From NCBI GenBank assembly GCA_005884685.1, contig VBAH01000076.1, forward strand, positions 62,001 through 126,000: a stretch of DNA of 64,000 nucleotides. The letters are read 5' to 3'. The notes beneath the pieces were generated by a model. The model was not told the DNA's origin. It did no database searches and saw only the letters and a program-made list of their open reading frames with translations. Position 1 is the stretch's first letter. Each line of letters begins with the position of its first letter. The stretch comes from Alphaproteobacteria bacterium (lineage in GTDB: Bacteria > Pseudomonadota > Alphaproteobacteria > Rhizobiales > Xanthobacteraceae). Made by a program: the position numbers and the translations under genes. Of this stretch, positions 8,292-17,345 are shown piece by piece.

Positions 8292-9230
8292 ATGACACGC
8301 GACGCCGTGGTTCCGGTCCTGCGATCAGGCGTGCTGGCGCAGGAGTTCTGCCGAAGCGTTGCGCGCGCGAACGTCGAAGCCGTTTTCGAACGGTGCTTTT
8401 ATCTTCGCGGCGGCGACGAATTCATCTGTGTCGGCGGGGCCGATATCGGCGATGGTCCTTTGACATTGATTGGAAATCTTGGCCGCCTGTCCGATTTCCA
8501 GTTACAGCCCGGATGGCCGGCGGCGGTCTGCGAGCGGCATATCGTCATCGGCAAGTCCATGCGGCTGACCCTGGATGAAACTGAATCGTGGCACTCTCCT
8601 GCCTGGCCGATTTGTCTGTCGCCTGCCGGGCTGACCGATACCTGCGCCGCGTTGGCGCGCCGCGCCGCGTTCGAGGCACCAGAAGAAGGCCTTGCGCGCC
8701 ATGGCGTTGGCGTGCCTGAGACATCAGGACATCACCCGCCGCTGGCGCGCATCGCCCGTCCGCGTATCGCTGTTTTCGAACGCTGGTTGTCCGGCGTGCT
8801 CGATGCTGGGCACGCTCGTCTCCAGGATTCCAAGGAAGCCGCGGAAGCCTTGATCGGACTTGGGCCCGGGCTCACTCCGTCGGGAGACGACTTTCTCGTG
8901 GGCGCGCTCGCGCTGCTCGATGCAATCGGCGAACGCCATGCGCATGCCGCATTGGCGCGCGCGATCACGGATGCCTTGCCGGGGCTGACCGCTCCGTTGA
9001 GCGCCTGTTTGTTGCGGGCGGCAGCCGCCGGACAGGTTGGCGAGGCTCTCCACCGCGCGGTGTCGTCGGTTATCACGGGAGACGTCGACGCGGCGGCCGC
9101 GGCCGCAGGACAGATCGGCCACAGTTCCGGCTGGGACATGATGGCCGGGGTCATGACGGCGCTCGGGATCGCCGTCGCGGCGCGGCTGGAAACGCCGCCG
9201 ACCGCCGCTCAGGCCCTGGCGTTGTCATAG
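8292..9230 (+). CDS. allH: DUF2877 protein YlbF/AllH, oxamate carbamoyltransferase subunit
   Basis: 312 residues, ATG at 8292, 14 bases after the fdrA stop. It carries the DUF2877 hallmark GLGPGLTPSGDDFLVGALAL in its C-terminal half, the signature of YlbF/AllH proteins. With the two preceding genes it completes the set equivalent to E. coli allFGH. It is the last gene of this operon: the next gene is convergent (livF at 9305-10042). The product is predicted to be cytoplasmic with no membrane segments. Exact contribution to catalysis is not evident from sequence. Confidence 0.83.
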   Translation: MTRDAVVPVLRSGVLAQEFCRSVARANVEAVFERCFYLRGGDEFICVGGADIGDGPLTLIGNLGRLSDFQLQPGWPAAVCERHIVIGKSMRLTLDETESWHSPAWPICLSPAGLTDTCAALARRAAFEAPEEGLARHGVGVPETSGHHPPLARIARPRIAVFERWLSGVLDAGHARLQDSKEAAEALIGLGPGLTPSGDDFLVGALALLDAIGERHAHAALARAITDALPGLTAPLSACLLRAAAAGQVGEALHRAVSSVITGDVDAAAAAAGQIGHSSGWDMMAGVMTALGIAVAARLETPPTAAQALALS

Positions 9231-9304
9231 ACCCCCTACATGCCAAAGCCGCGGCCTCTTGTCGGCGAACGCACATCCGCCGTGCTGAGGCGAATCTGCC
9301 CGAT

Positions 9305-10042
9305 TCAGTCGTTCGACCTGGCCGTCGCGAAATACGCGCGCTCCAGCCGGTTCGGCAGGTCGGCCTCGCCGGTGTTTGCTTCCAGCACGATCGAGCCGCG
9401 CGCAAGCGCGTAGACCCGATTGGCGAGCGCCAACGCCTTTTCGATCAATTGCTCGACCAGCAACACGGCCGTCCCGCTCTCGCGCAACCGCCGCACCACG
9501 ACGAATACACGGTCGACAAGCACCGGCGACAGCCCCGCCGACGGCTCATCCAGCATCAGCAGTTTCGGCCGCCGCACCAGGCCTTGTGCCACTGCGAGCA
9601 TTTGCTGCTGGCCGCCCGAGAGGGCGACCGCGCGCTCGTGGCGCTTCTCGGCAATCTCGGGGAAATAGTCGAGCGCCTCCTCGACACGCGCTGCGCGCTC
9701 GCCGCGCGGCAGGTCATAGGCCCCCAGCAGCAAATTGTCGTAGACGCTCTGCTGCGTGAAGATGCGGTGTCCCTCGATCACGTGCACCAATCCGGCCTTC
9801 GCGGCCTCGCGCGGGCCGGCGCCGGACAGATCGCGGCCGTCGAACTGCACGGTTCCAGACCACGGTAGCAGCCCGGAGACCGCGCGCAGCAGCGTGGTCT
9901 TGCCGGCGCCGTTCGGTCCGAGCAGGGCAACGACTTCGTTCGGCCCGACCACAAGATCGATGCCACGCAATACGCCGATCTTGCCGTAGCCCGACGACAG
10001 GCCGGCGACGCGCAGCAGCGGCTCACCCGCCGAGGTAGGCAC
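9305..10042 (-). CDS. livF: LivF-type ABC transporter ATP-binding protein
   Basis: 245 residues, GTG start at 10042, overlapping the end of the upstream LivM-LivG gene by 20 bases. Walker A GPNGAGKT, signature LSGGQQQM, Walker B LLMLDEPSAGLSP and the following switch histidine region are all intact, and length is normal for LivF. It is the last gene of the four-gene minus-strand operon (binding protein 13877-12687, LivH, LivM-LivG, LivF). The C-terminal ends of this operon and the allFGH operon face each other across 74 bases without an obvious T-tailed hairpin. Confidence 0.93.
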   Translation of the reverse strand: MPTSAGEPLLRVAGLSSGYGKIGVLRGIDLVVGPNEVVALLGPNGAGKTTLLRAVSGLLPWSGTVQFDGRDLSGAGPREAAKAGLVHVIEGHRIFTQQSVYDNLLLGAYDLPRGERAARVEEALDYFPEIAEKRHERAVALSGGQQQMLAVAQGLVRRPKLLMLDEPSAGLSPVLVDRVFVVVRRLRESGTAVLLVEQLIEKALALANRVYALARGSIVLEANTGEADLPNRLERAYFATARSND

Positions 10043-11825
10043 TGACCACCTCCCGATGCGAACGGATTTCGGCGGGTGTTCCGGCTGCGAGCTTCTTGCC
10101 GAGGTTCAGCACGGTGACATGGTCGCAGATGTCAAAGATGAGGTCGGCATGATGCTCGACCAGCAGCACACCGGTGCCGTTCTTCGCCATCTCGACCACG
10201 AGCGCGCCGAGACGCCTGATTTCTTCGACCGACAGGCCGGCCGCCGGCTCGTCAAGCAGCACAAAAGCCGGGCGCAGCATCAAGGCGCGCGCGATCTCGA
10301 CAAAACGAAGCTCGCTGTGCTGGAGCCGGTCCGCGCGCACTCCGGCAAGCGATTCCAGTCCAACGGCCGACAAAGCCAGCATCGCGGTCTCGTGCAGCTT
10401 CTTTTCGTCCTGCCAGTGGCGCGGCAGCGCGAACAGCGATTCGAAGAATGAACCGGTGCCATCGATCGTGCCGCCGATCATCACGTTTTCGATAACCGAG
10501 GCCTCGCCGACGATGCGCGGCGTCTGGAACGTGCGCGCGATGCGCAGCTGCGCGCGCCGATGATGCGACAGCTGCGTCAGCACCGCATCCTTCAGCACCG
10601 CTCGGCCGCGCTGCGGATTGTAGTAGCCGGAAATCACGTTGAGCGTGGTGGTCTTGCCGCTGCCGTTCGGGCCGATCAGTCCGTGCACCTGACCCGGCAG
10701 GATCGTCAGGTCGAGGCCGTCGATCGCACGCACGCCGCCGAAATGGAGCTCGACCTGTTCAAGCGTGAGCGTACCCGGATCGTCGTCCTGCGCGAGCAGC
10801 CGCTTGAGCAGCTCGGGGCGGGGAACGAGCGCGCGGTGCGTTTCGAGCGGCTTGCGGTTCTTGAAGTCGAGAAGCTCGGCGATGCCGCCCGGGATCACCA
10901 GCACGATCACCAGCAGCAGCACCGCATAGAGGAACGTCGACCAGGCAACCAGCGGCGCGGCGAATTCCGGCAGCACCGTCAGCAGGATCGTGCCGAGCAG
11001 CGGCCCGATGATCGAGCCACGCCCCCCGATCAGCACGCCGATGAAGAAAAGGACGGAGAGCTCGGTCGTGAAGGCATCAGGCGTGATGTAGGACTGGAGC
11101 GAGGCGAACAGGCCGCCGGCAATCGCCGCGGTCGCGCCGCTGAACAGGAACACCAGGATAAGGAGCCTGGGCTTGGCAATGCCGCTCGCCTCGGCGGCAA
11201 CTTCGGCGTCGCGGATCGCGGTCAGCGCGCGGCCGAAACGGCTGTTTGCAATATTGACCGTCATCCAGGTGCAGATCGCCGCGAAGCCCAAACAAAGGTA
11301 ATAAAAGCCCCACTGTGAATCGAAAGGCGGCGGAAAGACCGGGCCGGGAACCCCGACCCCGCCGCCCGTGACACTCGCCCATGCGAGCGCGATCTGCCGC
11401 ACAATGGTGGCAAAGCCGAGCGTCGTGATCGCGAAGTAAAACGTGCGCAGCCGCAGCGCCGGCAATCCGACGATGACACCGAACAGCGCGCCCGCGATGG
11501 CTGCGATCGCGAGAGCCAGGTAGGGGTGAACCTCCGGCAGTACGTTGGCGGCCGAGAGCACGGCCGTGATGTAGGCGCCCAAGGTGAGCAGCGCGACCCA
11601 GCCGATCGCGAGCTGCCCGGCAAATCCCACGAGGAGATTAAGCCCGGCAACCAGCACCCAGTAGACGCAGGCGCGCGTTGCGATCACGCCCCAGTAGCCG
11701 CTGCCATAGAGCGGGAGCGCAACGGCGATCGCCGCCAGCACAAGCCACGGCAGCGCAGCGGTGATCGCGGGGGAACTCCAGAACGACGCACGCGCGGGAC
11801 GAGCCCCGCTGGTGAACATGTCCAT
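10023..11825 (-). CDS. LivM-LivG fusion: ABC permease with ATP-binding domain
   Basis: 600 residues. The N-terminal ~330 residues are a LivM-type permease (GFAGQLAIGWVALLTLGAY block, about nine hydrophobic segments, IGGRGSIIGPLLGT loop). The C-terminal ~250 residues are a LivG-type ATPase with Walker A GPNGSGKT, a DRLQHSELRFVEIARAL region in place of a canonical signature, and Walker B VLLDEPAAGLS. The start ATG (11825) shares one base with the livH stop (TGATG). This permease-ATPase arrangement is the common fusion; LivF remains a separate chain, in contrast to the triple fusion at 1507-3990. Confidence 0.92.
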   Translation of the reverse strand: MDMFTSGARPARASFWSSPAITAALPWLVLAAIAVALPLYGSGYWGVIATRACVYWVLVAGLNLLVGFAGQLAIGWVALLTLGAYITAVLSAANVLPEVHPYLALAIAAIAGALFGVIVGLPALRLRTFYFAITTLGFATIVRQIALAWASVTGGGVGVPGPVFPPPFDSQWGFYYLCLGFAAICTWMTVNIANSRFGRALTAIRDAEVAAEASGIAKPRLLILVFLFSGATAAIAGGLFASLQSYITPDAFTTELSVLFFIGVLIGGRGSIIGPLLGTILLTVLPEFAAPLVAWSTFLYAVLLLVIVLVIPGGIAELLDFKNRKPLETHRALVPRPELLKRLLAQDDDPGTLTLEQVELHFGGVRAIDGLDLTILPGQVHGLIGPNGSGKTTTLNVISGYYNPQRGRAVLKDAVLTQLSHHRRAQLRIARTFQTPRIVGEASVIENVMIGGTIDGTGSFFESLFALPRHWQDEKKLHETAMLALSAVGLESLAGVRADRLQHSELRFVEIARALMLRPAFVLLDEPAAGLSVEEIRRLGALVVEMAKNGTGVLLVEHHADLIFDICDHVTVLNLGKKLAAGTPAEIRSHREVVSAYLGG

Positions 11826-12682
11826 CAGACGCGGCGCCCCAGCGCCACGCCGGCGAGGCCCTCAGGACGCGCCAGCAGCACCAAAATGAAGGCTGCGAAC
11901 ACCGCGACCGACGAAAAGACTCCGCCGACCAGGAAGTTGGCGGCCTGCTGGAAGAGGCCCAGTACGAGACCGGCGACGACCGCACCCCGGTTGTTGCCCA
12001 TGCCGCCGAGTGCGACCGGCACGAACCCGTAGAAGGTCAGCAGTGTGGCGTTGTCGAAGAATGCCAGCAGCATTTGTCCGCCGGCAAAGCCCGACAGAGC
12101 GCCGATGACGCCGGCAATTGCATAGCTCGCCATGCGCAGATTGCGCTCGGGCAATCCCAGCGCGCGCGCCGCATAATTGTCTTCGGCGATGGCCCGGAAC
12201 GCGTGGCCGAGCAGCGTCCGGCGATAGAGCACCTCGAGGCCGACGATGGTCACCGCGCAGGCGACCATCGGCAGCCAGAACTGCTGATCGAACGAATTGC
12301 GCTCGATGTTCAGCAGACGCGGGAAGGGCTGCGCATCGGTGCCCCATTCGATCGCGGCGAACTGCTGCACGATCAGCGCGAGGGCGAGCGTGGAAAGGAC
12401 GTAAAGATGCTGGTCGAGGCTTTTCAGTACCGGCCTGACCGCCAGGATCTCGGTGACGACCCCGAGGATGGCGCCGCCGGCAAGCGCGAGAAGAAAGCCT
12501 GCCCAGACCGGAAGGCCGAGCTTCAAGATGAACAGGGCGCCGAGAATGCCCCCCGCCATGCCGAGGGTGCCCGCCGTGAAGCTGAACACCCTCGAGGCGG
12601 AGAACATCACATTGTAGGCGATGCCGATCAGAGCATAGACGCAGCCGATCGCTACTCCCGACAGGACAATCGATAGGAGCAT
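11825..12682 (-). CDS. livH: LivH-like ABC permease
   Basis: 285 residues from the ATG at 12682, which lies 4 bases after the binding-protein stop; an upstream in-frame start at 12745 would overlap the binding-protein gene and is less likely. Hydrophobic segments and the FSFTAGTLGMAGGILGA and FVPVALGGMGNNRGAVV blocks place it in the LivH family. It pairs with LivM-LivG (10023-11825) to form the channel of the second Liv-type importer in the window. The two importers are not recent duplicates: sequences and domain arrangement differ. Confidence 0.92.
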   Translation of the reverse strand: MLLSIVLSGVAIGCVYALIGIAYNVMFSASRVFSFTAGTLGMAGGILGALFILKLGLPVWAGFLLALAGGAILGVVTEILAVRPVLKSLDQHLYVLSTLALALIVQQFAAIEWGTDAQPFPRLLNIERNSFDQQFWLPMVACAVTIVGLEVLYRRTLLGHAFRAIAEDNYAARALGLPERNLRMASYAIAGVIGALSGFAGGQMLLAFFDNATLLTFYGFVPVALGGMGNNRGAVVAGLVLGLFQQAANFLVGGVFSSVAVFAAFILVLLARPEGLAGVALGRRV

Positions 12683-12686
12683 CGCC

Positions 12687-13877
12687 TCAGGCGCCGTAAC
12701 CCGGAGCGAGGTTGAAGGCGCCGTCCTTGAGCGAGTTGGCTTCAACCATCACGACTTGATCGTCGCGATAGCCGTCATGCTTGTCTTTGGTGAACGAGAT
12801 GTCGCCATAGACGCCAGGGAAGTCCTTGAGCTGGTTCATATAGTCGACAAGCTTCTCCGGTTCGGGACCGACCGCCTTCATCGCCTGGGCAATCATGTTC
12901 GGCGAGTCGTAACCGAGCGCGATCCACCACAGAAGAGTATCGCCCATGTCGATCTTGTGGCTCTTCAGGCGGTCGAGGAATGCGACGGTGCGATCCGGCA
13001 GCTTGCCGCCCGCGCCGTAGCAAACCGGCCGGAAATTGTTCGGGTAGACCTTCGCCCAGTATTCGGGCTTCTCCAACAGCGCCTTGGTCTGCCCGGAGCC
13101 GAGCGTGGTCTGGCCGCAGATCGGCACGTCCCACGCGAGCTGGCCGCGTGTGTTGATAATGCGCGACAGGAATCCCGCATTCACGCTCCACGGCATGATC
13201 GCCTCGGCGCCGGCCGACTGCATGCGCAGGATCTCTGGCTTCAGGTCGGGGTTCGCGGCATCGATGCTCGCCTGATAAACGACATCGGCGCCCATCTGCT
13301 TGAGCATGGGGACATAGGCGTTGAGCGACGCCGTACCATAGCCGGCGGTGTCGCTGATGACCGCGACCTTTTTCTTCTTCAGCACCTCCACGACATAGCG
13401 GTTCGACGCACCGCCGATCTGCTGGTTGGTCGGCGCATTGCGAAAGCACATCGGATATTTCTTGACATCGGTCAGCGTGTCGACCCAGCACGGATGCACC
13501 TGCGGGGTATTCGTGCGCGCGAGCAGCGGCACGACCGCGAGCGACTCGCCGGAATTCACGGGCCCGAACACCGCGCTCACCTTCACGCCGCGTGTCAGCT
13601 CGGCGGCGCCGTTTACCGCCTTGGTCGGATCGCTCTGCGTATCGCGCGTAATCAGCTCGAGCTGCCGGCCGTCAATGCCGCCGGACTTGTTGATTTCCTC
13701 GATGGCGAGCTGGATGCCGCGATTGATGCCGACGCCGGTAGACGAAGACGGGCCGGTGAGCGCCGGCAGATATCCGACAAGGATCGGATTCTTTTGCGCG
13801 ACAGCCGGCCTGGCAATTCCCGCCGCGGCAACAGCAGCGCCGGCGGACTTCAATGCTTGACGACGAGTGAGTGCCAT
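12687..13877 (-). CDS. Branched-chain amino acid-type ABC transporter substrate-binding protein
   Basis: 396 residues from ATG 13877, preceded by GGGAGGA at good spacing. The N-terminus MALTRRQALKSAGAAVAAAG has an RR pair followed by a hydrophobic stretch and an A-rich cleavage region, suggesting Tat export. The mature part is a Peripla_BP_6 protein (VGYLPALTGPSSSTGVGINR, then GVKVSAVFGPVNSGES). It is the first gene of the minus-strand Liv operon and determines its specificity. Ligand is unknown; proximity to allFGH hints at a related nitrogenous compound. Confidence 0.92.
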   Translation of the reverse strand: MALTRRQALKSAGAAVAAAGIARPAVAQKNPILVGYLPALTGPSSSTGVGINRGIQLAIEEINKSGGIDGRQLELITRDTQSDPTKAVNGAAELTRGVKVSAVFGPVNSGESLAVVPLLARTNTPQVHPCWVDTLTDVKKYPMCFRNAPTNQQIGGASNRYVVEVLKKKKVAVISDTAGYGTASLNAYVPMLKQMGADVVYQASIDAANPDLKPEILRMQSAGAEAIMPWSVNAGFLSRIINTRGQLAWDVPICGQTTLGSGQTKALLEKPEYWAKVYPNNFRPVCYGAGGKLPDRTVAFLDRLKSHKIDMGDTLLWWIALGYDSPNMIAQAMKAVGPEPEKLVDYMNQLKDFPGVYGDISFTKDKHDGYRDDQVVMVEANSLKDGAFNLAPGYGA

Positions 13878-14112
13878 TTCGAGTCCTCCCGATGATAAGG
13901 CGGCCTCTGCGGACCTTGCGCCGACTATACGCTGGGACCGATCGGCGGCAAGCATGGCAAGGCGGGTCCAGCCGGATATATCGGCCGAGAATGGAGGATG
14001 CCCGAGGCGCGCGCCTGACCCGTTTGGATTTCCACCGCCGGCCTTGCGGCTGTTCTGCAAGGGAGTGAAGATCACTGCCATGCGGCAAGTTGCCAGGCAC
14101 GGATCATCGAGG

Positions 14113-14385
14113 ATGACGATCAAAATTCTCGTCGCGCGATGCCGCAGGCATGCCGCCGCCGTTGCGGTGGCCGCCCTGTTCGCAGGCGTCGCAGCTACAG
14201 CAGAGCCGGACTTCGCGCCGTCGGCCGAGCTGCTGGCCGCCGCCAGCGGCGCTCCGCGCTGTGCAGCACTCCCTACTGGATCACGATAGCCCCTGTCGGA
14301 GCAGTACAAGGCCGCTATCGACAAGTGGAAGAAGTCAACACGTGTGGACGCGCCAGAGTCTACCTTTTATCAAGACATCCCGTGA
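14113..14385 (+). pseudogene. Decayed N-terminal fragment of a solute-binding protein gene
   Basis: From ATG 14113 the frame encodes a signal peptide and AEPDFAPSAELLAAASG, then loses similarity and stops at 14287. The same frame continues after the stop with EQYKAAIDKWKKSTRVD and stops again at 14383, which looks like the tail of another binding protein. The start of the mature part matches the intact gene at 16305: 36 bases are identical (14211-14246 and 16397-16432). The simplest reading is a deletion-fused relic of a paralogous family-1-type binding protein. The bases on either side (13878-14112 and 14386-14504) show no further gene. Confidence 0.55.
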
Positions 14386-14504
14386 TCAAATTCTGAAGGC
14401 TGGCGCGTTTGTCTGCCTTGCCGCCGCCTTCGTATGGTCGATTTAATACGTCTGGGACCTAGCTACTGCGAACTAGCGCGACTCTGAACTCCATGAGGGT
14501 CTAT

Positions 14505-15461
14505 TTAGAATTGTTCCCTGGAAGTCATGAACAAGGCTATCGCACGACTAATCGGTAACCCGGCCTCAATTTCAGTCCAAAGATATTGTCCTTCCGGATT
14601 GAGTTCAAAAAACACGAATCCCCTCGTAGGAGAGAACCTCATATCTATCGATCCATATATCAGGCCGAATTTTCGGACAAGCGACAGGAGTTTTGCCTTG
14701 ATGTCAGCTGGAAGCTCTATCGGCGTTACAGCCTTAGATGTTAATCTCGTATCGACACAGATTGGATCATCATAGAAGTCAATACGCGCCGAGAAACATT
14801 GCCCTGCGACAATAGTGGCCCGAATGTCGAATTCGCCCTTAACGTTTTCCTGGAAGATACAGGGACATGCTGCGGTCGAGCCAACCTCCGCAAGTTCGGC
14901 CTTTTGCATAACTCGCGTAGGATATAGCCCCTCATCGGGAGAAGTAAATAATTTGTAGATTATATTCCCGTTAAAGCGTTCATAAAACGCGCCAACCGCT
15001 GACGGATCGTTTGAGACAAGGGTTTCTGGTACCGTTAATCCCACGCTCCGCGCCATCGATAGCTGCGCTATTTTCTGATTGGCAAAACTACTCAGGCCGG
15101 GGTGGTTGAAAACTTTATCCACTAAGGTGTTGAGCGAACCAAAAAGCGCCTGCCGCCCTTCATTTAAGGCGAACTTGGAGAAAGATTTTGCAACCAATCC
15201 TTCAACATTGGGAGGCTTTGGTCTGCGCCACCATAAGGAGGACACAGCGGAAAGGTCCAGTGTTCGCCCATCATCAAGGCAAAGTTCACCTGAAAAACTC
15301 TCAGAGCCAATCTGCGTCCGCAATTTCAAAAAACCAGGAAACTCTTCTGTATCGATAACAATAAACTCGTCATCCAGAGCTGCGGCGGCATGAAGGACGG
15401 CGAACGCGTGTACATCAAGCTTTGGAGCAATTACAATACAAGTTTTTCGATCGGATGCCAA
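14505..15461 (-). CDS. Graspetide (microviridin-type) ATP-grasp ligase, MvdC/MvdD-like
   Basis: 318 residues, TTG start at 15461. The N-terminal pre-ATP-grasp domain carries WWRRP (77-81), the hallmark of MvdD-family maturases (WxRRP). It continues with MARSVGLTVPETLVSNDP, then GEFDIRATIVAGQ, and ends with the metal/ATP-binding block NPEGQYLW (288-295) and GLPIS, all typical of RiPP ATP-grasp ligases. Such enzymes form ester or amide crosslinks between Asp/Glu and Ser/Thr/Lys side chains of a precursor peptide. The candidate precursor lies 44 bases upstream on the same strand. The gene is notably richer in A+T than the flanking transporters, consistent with transfer. Confidence 0.85.
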   Translation of the reverse strand: MASDRKTCIVIAPKLDVHAFAVLHAAAALDDEFIVIDTEEFPGFLKLRTQIGSESFSGELCLDDGRTLDLSAVSSLWWRRPKPPNVEGLVAKSFSKFALNEGRQALFGSLNTLVDKVFNHPGLSSFANQKIAQLSMARSVGLTVPETLVSNDPSAVGAFYERFNGNIIYKLFTSPDEGLYPTRVMQKAELAEVGSTAACPCIFQENVKGEFDIRATIVAGQCFSARIDFYDDPICVDTRLTSKAVTPIELPADIKAKLLSLVRKFGLIYGSIDMRFSPTRGFVFFELNPEGQYLWTEIEAGLPISRAIALFMTSREQF

Positions 15462-15505
15462 ATGTACTTCGTCCGCGGCGTGCGTAAATTTGCTTTCTAT
15501 TCGCT

Positions 15506-15958
15506 CTAATCGTAGTGATCGACCTTATCAGACTTATTGTCGTCCTTTTGTCCGCCCGAAGTACTGTCAGTGTTCGCCCAAGAGTCCAGCGCAGACATGC
15601 GCGTTGCCCCACTAAACGGGTATCCAACCTGCTCTCGCCATATTCTATCGGCGGATGATTGTGAGAAAGGAACTGGTGCCGCAGGTTGTCGCAAGCCGAA
15701 TGGGATCACAGCCTCAGGCACTTCCGGGGATGCCTCTGCTTGCAGAATAAGTTCAGCGTCGGCCTTGATGCGGATCAATGCACTTCTGCCCTGAATATTA
15801 TCTCGCGCCGATGTGTTTTCACTTATTTCCAGAAGATTTTCACGAGCAACGGCATATCGCGCTCCGTTGTGCATAAACTGCACCTGCTGAGAGGTCACTC
15901 CAATAATTCCCACGGTCATGGTGAGCGCTGTATTTGCAAATTCCCGGACCTTCGACAT
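15506..15958 (-). CDS. Candidate graspetide precursor peptide
   Basis: 150 residues from ATG 15958, chosen for the GAGGAG ribosome-binding site 8 bases upstream; a longer frame to 16024 lacks one. Residues 1-~90 form a leader with a conserved-looking IPFGLRQP at 85-92, which resembles in position and composition the PFFARFL-type recognition element of microviridin leaders (inference). The last ~26 residues (125-150) are strongly enriched in Asp together with Ser, Thr and Lys (DSWANTDSTSGG then KDDNKSDK), the donor and acceptor residues crosslinked by these ligases. No cysteines are present. The ligase gene follows at 15461. No export or protease gene is seen beside it. Confidence 0.7.
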   Translation of the reverse strand: MSKVREFANTALTMTVGIIGVTSQQVQFMHNGARYAVARENLLEISENTSARDNIQGRSALIRIKADAELILQAEASPEVPEAVIPFGLRQPAAPVPFSQSSADRIWREQVGYPFSGATRMSALDSWANTDSTSGGQKDDNKSDKVDHYD

Positions 15959-16304
15959 TCGGCGAACTCCTCGAAGCATCAAGGTGACCAGATTAACTTG
16001 CTTAAGATCAGATGCAAGCACCAACTCAAGTTCTTGGCCTCAGAACTCGGAGGTTGTGCGCCTCCTACCACAACACATTGTGGTCACGAGGCTACCCGAC
16101 ACATGGTATGGGGACGAGCGCCAAAGCCCAGTACGGCGGGCATCAGGGCGAGAACCTCCACACCTGCCAGCGACATCCGGTATGCTAACAGAGAATATTG
16201 CGTCGAGAGGCACTGGCGGATGGAGCAGTCAGCTGCGAACCAGTCGCGTCGGGTGGATTCCCTGCGAACAGGGAAAGGAACAGGCCGCGAACCGAATAAC
16301 AGCG
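15959..16304. other. Gene-free divergent region with repeat
   Basis: Between the graspetide precursor and the binding-protein gene there is no convincing gene. It must hold the promoters of both divergent units. Its right part (16197-16290) is a diverged copy of the element described at 28227. Confidence 0.5.
16197..16290. repeat. Degenerate interspersed element (CTGGCGGA...CAGTC...AACAGGGAA)
   Basis: Bases 16213-16245 match 28233-28265 at 28 of 33 positions, and both are followed by an ATTCCC...AACAGGGAAA stretch. The first 24 bases (16197-16220) also recur at 18651-18674 with two mismatches. The CTGGCGGA start reads, on the other strand, like the TCCGCCAG end of a tRNA gene. Confidence 0.6.
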
Positions 16305-17342
16305 ATGAGCATGACATTTTTCTCCCGGTGGCGCTGGCGCGCCGCCGTGTCGGCCGCATTCTTCTTCGCGTGCGCCGCGCATGCGGCCGAACCCAGCTTC
16401 GCGCCGTCGGCCGAGCTGCTGGCCGCCGCCAGGAAGGAAGGCAAGATCGTCCTGTATACCGCCAACTTCCTCGATACCGAGCAGGCTGTCGTGAAGCGCT
16501 TCTCCGAGCGCTTCCCCGGCATTGCGATCGAGATCGTGCGCGCGCCGACCGGCCAACTGATCACGCGCGTCAAGACGGAAGCCGCGGCCAACCGGATGAT
16601 CGCCGACGTCATCGACTTTACCGACCGGATACAGGCGCGGGGCATGGTCGCGTTGTTCGCGCCCTATGCGCCGCCGAATGCTGCCGACTATCCGGAGATC
16701 GCACGCACGACCGATCGGCTGTGGCCGCGCTCCGGCAATGCGTGGACGATCACCTACAACTCCGAACTCGTGACGGACCCGCCAAAGTCGTGGGCCGATC
16801 TGGCGAAGCCGGAATTCGGCAAGATGCATCTGGGCCAAACCGTGGTCGCGGCCGGTGGCGGCCCCTTCGCCCGCGCCATGTTCGAGCGCAAGGTCCTCGG
16901 CGAGGACTACTGGGCGAGGCAAGCGGCGCTCAAACCTGTGCTGTTTCCGAGCCAGGCGCCCATGGTCGATGCCATGATCCGCGGCGAGATCGGCATTGCG
17001 CCGCTGGTCACCGTGCTCGCCATTCCGCTTGCCGCTCAGGGCGCGCCGATCAAATGGTTCTTTGCGCCGGAGGGCGTTCCCGTCACGGTGTTCTGCGCCG
17101 GGATCGCCAGGGGCGCCGCGCACCCCAATGCGGCGAAACTGTTTCTCGATTGGGCCCTGTCGCGTGAGGGGCAGACACTGATGGTCGAGCTCGGCTCGTT
17201 TGCCTCGATGACGAATGCCCCGATGCCGCCTGGCGTCGACGCCAACGCGATCAAGACCTGGTATCCCGACGACGACGAGATCGAGAAGATTTTCAAGCCT
17301 TGGACCGACGACTGGAACAAGGCCTATGGATATCGGCAGTGA
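16305..17342 (+). CDS. Extracellular solute-binding protein, iron/thiamine/spermidine-type (SBP_bac_6-like)
   Basis: 345 residues from ATG 16305; the ATG at 16311 is an alternative. A signal peptide ending in AAHA is followed by EPSFAPSAELLAAARKEGKI, the usual opening of Fe(III)/thiamine-type family-1 binding proteins, then VLYTANFLDTEQAVVKRFSE and a C-terminal HPNAAKLFLDWALSREGQ block. It would bind its ligand in the periplasm, but no permease or ATPase is adjacent: it is followed only by a MetE-like gene. The relic at 14113 is a paralogue. Ligand unknown; iron-site tyrosines cannot be assigned reliably by eye. Confidence 0.82.
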   Translation: MSMTFFSRWRWRAAVSAAFFFACAAHAAEPSFAPSAELLAAARKEGKIVLYTANFLDTEQAVVKRFSERFPGIAIEIVRAPTGQLITRVKTEAAANRMIADVIDFTDRIQARGMVALFAPYAPPNAADYPEIARTTDRLWPRSGNAWTITYNSELVTDPPKSWADLAKPEFGKMHLGQTVVAAGGGPFARAMFERKVLGEDYWARQAALKPVLFPSQAPMVDAMIRGEIGIAPLVTVLAIPLAAQGAPIKWFFAPEGVPVTVFCAGIARGAAHPNAAKLFLDWALSREGQTLMVELGSFASMTNAPMPPGVDANAIKTWYPDDDEIEKIFKPWTDDWNKAYGYRQ

Positions 17343-17345
17343 GGC

